DNA of 8,052 nt from Archaeoglobus sp. (lineage in GTDB: Archaea > Halobacteriota > Archaeoglobi > Archaeoglobales > Archaeoglobaceae): NCBI GenBank assembly GCA_003978865.1, contig QNXS01000059.1:1-8052 (forward strand), given 5' to 3'. Position numbers and translations under genes: made by a program. This document shows positions 5,743-8,052 of this stretch, one piece after another (within the stretch, counting starts at the first letter, position 1; each line of letters starts with the position of its first letter). The notes under the pieces are model-generated. The model ran no database searches, was not told the origin of the DNA, and was given only the letters and a program-made list of their open reading frames with translations.

Positions 5743-7419
5743 ATGTTTGAAAGTTTGAGACACTGTGGATTGAAGCCGGAAAGGTACTTTAAGTTTGTGT
5801 TTGCACCCTTATCAGGTGCAGCATTAATTGTACTCATGCTGATCGTTCTGTTTTCTGTACAGATATTCAGACTTCTTGGTCTTTTTGCAGTACTGCTCTA
5901 CTTTGTACCGCTCTTTCTGATATTAATAGCATTACTATACCCTAAAATAATAATTGGAAGAATGAGAAATCAGATAGACAACAACATACATTTTTATATA
6001 ACACACATGGGTGCCTTAGCTACATCAGATATTGACAGAAAAGAAATGATGGAAATAATTTCTGGAAGAAAGGAATACAAGGCTTTGGCTGAAGAAACGA
6101 GGAAAATATTTCTTCTGATGGATAAGTGGAATAGAAACTTATCACAGGCGTGTAGGTTCATCGCAAGAAGGACTCCAAGCAAGATATTTTCTGAATTTCT
6201 CGATAGAATGGCTCACGAACTCGATAGTGGTGAAGATTTCAAGGAGTTCATAAAGAGAGAACAGAAAACAGTCATGAACGCCTTTGCAACCAATTATCAG
6301 GGTAAACTTTACAGCATAGATGTGTTTAAGGAAGTTTATACATCAATAATAATCTCACTGTCCTTCTTTGCAGCATTTGCTATAATAATGCCATTTCTCA
6401 CGGGAATCAGTGTTACCTTCATGCTGGATGTGATAGTTGTAATTTTCACGATAGTCGAATTGGGTGTTCTAGTATACCTTAAGTCTGTAGCTCCGGATGA
6501 TCCGATATGGCAAACTTCCGGAGAAACAATTGCTGTTGACTGGAAGATTTACAAGTATTTTTATATTTCAATGATAGCGTGCCTAATCCTCTTTACTGTA
6601 CTACTGCTTGCGAACTATGTATACAGAATCGTTAGCTTGCCGGTTCCGTTTATTGTTGCTATCACAGTAACACCCCTCGCCATTCCGGGTTATATATCCA
6701 GAAAAGAAGAATCTATAGTCAAAGATAAAGATAAAAATTCTCCATCTTTTATAATGAGTTTGGGAGCTTCAGCTTCAGCGAGAGGAGGAGACATATTAGA
6801 ATCTCTTAAGTTTCTGACAGCCCATGATTTTGGAAGTTTAACGAATGACGTCAGAAAATTGTACAAGAGGCTAAAATCAAGAATAAACAAGAAAAGAGCT
6901 TGGGAAAAATTCAGTATAGAAACTGGAAGCAACCTGATATACCGCTTCACCGACATGTTTGTCGAAGCAATAGGTCTTGGCAGTGATCCAAAGGATGTGG
7001 CGGAAATCATAGCGGATAACTTCACAGTAATCAACACATTAAGGGCTAAGAGAGCTCAAACATCAAGCTCTTTTGTGGGAATAGCTTACGGAGTTGTAAT
7101 TGGTATAGCATTTTCACTTTACATATCCTTTGGTGTTGTGGAGTCTATGAATAGCCTGTACTCCAAACTGCATATACCTAACTCTTTTGTTGGAAACATT
7201 CTTCACACAGTTCCATCCACGAGCATAGCAACTCTTAACGTTATTATCTTTCTGATTCTGCTGATTCACGCTATTATTTCCTCTATATCATTGAAAGTGA
7301 TGGATGGTGGAAGGTATATGAGCTCACTACTCCACCTAACTGGAATGACTTGGGTAGCAGCTTTTGCGGGTTACATATCTCGCACAGTAATGATTCACAT
7401 GCTAGGAATTAATTTTTAA
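5743..7419 (+). CDS. flaJ: FlaJ, membrane platform of the archaellum motor
   Basis: FlaJ is the polytopic membrane protein on which FlaI acts; it belongs to the GspF/PilC/TadC family. The 558-residue protein shows about nine hydrophobic segments (near 22-42, 45-70, 200-222, 226-247, 272-294, 297-316, 442-464, 494-516 and 533-552). Two large cytoplasmic parts, about 72-196 and 317-440, correspond to the two T2SSF domains; the second is rich in Lys/Arg (KLYKRLKSRINKKRAW), as expected for docking to FlaI. The start has GGAGGTG at 5731-5737 with a 5-base gap. It is the last fla gene; its stop runs into AT-rich DNA. Confidence 0.96.
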   Translation: MFESLRHCGLKPERYFKFVFAPLSGAALIVLMLIVLFSVQIFRLLGLFAVLLYFVPLFLILIALLYPKIIIGRMRNQIDNNIHFYITHMGALATSDIDRKEMMEIISGRKEYKALAEETRKIFLLMDKWNRNLSQACRFIARRTPSKIFSEFLDRMAHELDSGEDFKEFIKREQKTVMNAFATNYQGKLYSIDVFKEVYTSIIISLSFFAAFAIIMPFLTGISVTFMLDVIVVIFTIVELGVLVYLKSVAPDDPIWQTSGETIAVDWKIYKYFYISMIACLILFTVLLLANYVYRIVSLPVPFIVAITVTPLAIPGYISRKEESIVKDKDKNSPSFIMSLGASASARGGDILESLKFLTAHDFGSLTNDVRKLYKRLKSRINKKRAWEKFSIETGSNLIYRFTDMFVEAIGLGSDPKDVAEIIADNFTVINTLRAKRAQTSSSFVGIAYGVVIGIAFSLYISFGVVESMNSLYSKLHIPNSFVGNILHTVPSTSIATLNVIIFLILLIHAIISSISLKVMDGGRYMSSLLHLTGMTWVAAFAGYISRTVMIHMLGINF

Positions 7420-7463
7420 TTTTAATTATGTGTATTTGGCTTAAAAAAACACTCTTGTTTTTT
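7413..7463 (+). terminator. probable operon terminator region with an A/T hairpin
   Basis: T5 (7413-7417) overlaps the flaJ stop and T4 (7420-7423) follows. Then AAAAAAC (7444-7450) and GTTTTTT (7457-7463) form a perfect 7-bp inverted repeat with a 6-base loop, ending in a T6 run. Oligo-T runs are the usual archaeal termination signal. The hairpin has a single G-C pair and may be incidental, or it may be an operator about 18 bases before the next TATA box. Confidence 0.5.
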
Positions 7464-7474
7464 CCATCTGGTAG

Positions 7475-7491
7475 AGAAACGTTTTTATTTT
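7475..7491 (+). promoter_or_regulatory. BRE and TATA box of the regulator gene
   Basis: AGAAAC (7475-7480) resembles a BRE and is followed by a T-rich TATA element, GTTTTTATTTT (7481-7491). Transcription would start about 23-27 bases downstream, near 7513, so the gene can be expressed separately from the fla operon and its mRNA would be almost leaderless. Confidence 0.6.
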
Positions 7492-7515
7492 ATTATGATT
7501 ACAATAACTATTGTG

Positions 7516-7845
7516 ATGGCCATGAAGATCAACAGTCTGTTTACGATAGACCCCCACATTCTCAGATCACTGAACAAGAGCGTACTGAGAAAAAAAGTAC
7601 TGTTGCATCTCGATGCTGTCTACCCGAATTCAGACTACTTAACTAGTATTGCAAGGGTTATTGGGAGCGATCCATCAAACGTGCTCGGTTGTTTAAGGGG
7701 TATGGGCAACAGATACAATGGTAACAGCTCACTTATAGAGCTGGGATTGGTTGAGATAATTGAAAAAGACGGCTATAAGTACTATAGAATTACCAATCTT
7801 GGCAGAGAAGTAGTAAAGTATCTAAAGGAGGTGTATGGTCTGTGA
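7516..7845 (+). CDS. earA: winged-helix transcriptional regulator, EarA-like archaellum activator
   Basis: This 109-residue protein is a small archaeal winged-helix DNA-binding protein. A first helix (KSVLRKKVLLHLDAVYP, about 21-37) is followed by an HTH with SDYLTSIARVIG (39-50) and the likely recognition helix SDPSNVLGCLRGMGNRY (51-67). SSLIELGLVEIIEKDGYKYYRITNLG (71-96) forms the last helix and beta wing. The pattern matches my recollection of the EarA family, the activator of the euryarchaeal fla promoter; identity beyond winged-helix regulator is inference supported by position next to flaJ. The frame is open from ATG 7495, but that codon lies within or upstream of the expected start site. 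No ribosome binding site precedes any candidate, so leaderless translation from ATG 7516 (or ATG 7522) is favoured. The last codons carry the ribosome binding site of the next gene. Confidence 0.75.
   Translation: MAMKINSLFTIDPHILRSLNKSVLRKKVLLHLDAVYPNSDYLTSIARVIGSDPSNVLGCLRGMGNRYNGNSSLIELGLVEIIEKDGYKYYRITNLGREVVKYLKEVYGL
7827..7833 (+). promoter_or_regulatory. ribosome binding site of the last, partial gene
   Basis: GGAGGTG inside the end of the regulator gene lies 8 bases before GTG 7842. The nearer ATG at 7835 is only 1 base away and its frame hits a stop after a dozen codons, so the GTG is chosen. Confidence 0.7.
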
Positions 7846-8052
7846 TAGCTCTCGAAGTCAGGAGAGAACTTGAAGAAAACTTAGATTTTATGTATGGATA
7901 TCTGCTGCTTAGAGCTTACTTTTTTATCCGGCGAACAGGTGTAATGGAATCTGAGTATCCAAACCGTTCCTATGTTGAAGCTTGGAGAAGATGCCGTTTA
8001 GATGAAGAAGATTTAAAAAATGCATTTAAGTTAGTAAGTATAAATTCAGATG
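7842..8052 (+). CDS. unrecognised protein coupled to the regulator gene (5' part only)
   Basis: From GTG 7842 the frame is open for 70 codons to the window edge. The start overlaps the preceding TGA stop by four bases (GTGA) and has a strong ribosome binding site, so it is very likely a real gene co-transcribed and translationally coupled with the EarA-like regulator. The visible N-terminus begins MIALEVRRELEENLDFMYGY and contains LLLRAYFFIRRTG, EAWRRCRLDEEDLKNAF and many charged residues. It looks largely helical and cytosolic, with no signal peptide; the short LLLRAYFFI stretch is broken by Arg. I do not recognise the family. Its link to the regulator suggests a regulatory or archaellum-related role, but this is only context. 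Confidence 0.75.
   Translation, partial: MIALEVRRELEENLDFMYGYLLLRAYFFIRRTGVMESEYPNRSYVEAWRRCRLDEEDLKNAFKLVSINSD

Noticed and set aside
5743..7419. Type IV pilus or secretion platform protein instead of FlaJ
   Set aside because: The two-domain layout would fit either, but the gene sits directly after flaI in a complete fla gene set.
7428..7646. Open frame of 72 codons overlapping the regulator gene in another frame
   Set aside because: Composition is Cys- and Ser-rich with no family resemblance, it starts in the AT-rich gap without a ribosome binding site, and the winged-helix frame explains the region.

Overview
The window carries a nearly complete archaellum (archaeal flagellum) operon, fla/arl, from a euryarchaeon. 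All recognisable genes are on the + strand. The diagnostic set is an archaellin with a class III signal peptide followed by FlaC, FlaD, FlaF, FlaG, FlaH, FlaI and FlaJ. FlaC plus FlaD/E, rather than FlaX, points to Euryarchaeota. Strong GGAGGTG ribosome binding sites and oligo-T tracts in place of GC-rich terminators also fit an archaeon. A hyperthermophilic Archaeoglobales-like source (Archaeoglobus, Ferroglobus or Geoglobus type) is my inference from gene order and style, not something the sequence proves.

Layout. Positions 1-71 may hold the last codons of an upstream gene. Positions 72-231 are the operon promoter region. It contains TAC-starting hexamers spaced exactly 12 bp apart, upstream of a purine-rich stretch and a TATA box. 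flaB (232-900) is the only archaellin and is followed by an oligo-T tract. Then come flaC (968-1441), flaD (1438-2439), flaF (2429-2869), flaG (2903-3355), flaH (3365-4057), flaI (4083-5729) and flaJ (5743-7419), tightly packed or overlapping. After an AT-rich gap with a small hairpin there is a gene with its own promoter (about 7516-7845). It encodes a winged-helix regulator resembling the archaellum activator EarA. A second, unrecognised gene overlaps its stop codon and runs off the window (7842-8052).

How the parts work together. FlaB is cleaved by a prepilin peptidase (FlaK/PibD, not in this window) and polymerises into the filament. FlaI is the hexameric ATPase for assembly and rotation, FlaJ its membrane platform, and FlaH an ATP-binding regulator of FlaI. 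FlaF and FlaG are single-span pseudo-periplasmic stator or anchor proteins. FlaC and FlaD form the cytosolic collar that links the motor to the chemotaxis machinery. The EarA-like protein at the far end is a good candidate activator of the flaB promoter.

Most interesting points: (1) the 12-bp phased TAC array upstream of flaB, matching what I recall of EarA boxes (TACATA); (2) a full-strength in-frame internal start inside flaD that would yield a FlaE-like short protein in an operon lacking flaE; (3) a cluster of perfect inverted repeats inside flaB; (4) an unknown gene translationally coupled to the regulator. The operon itself is canonical; I see no wholly new system.
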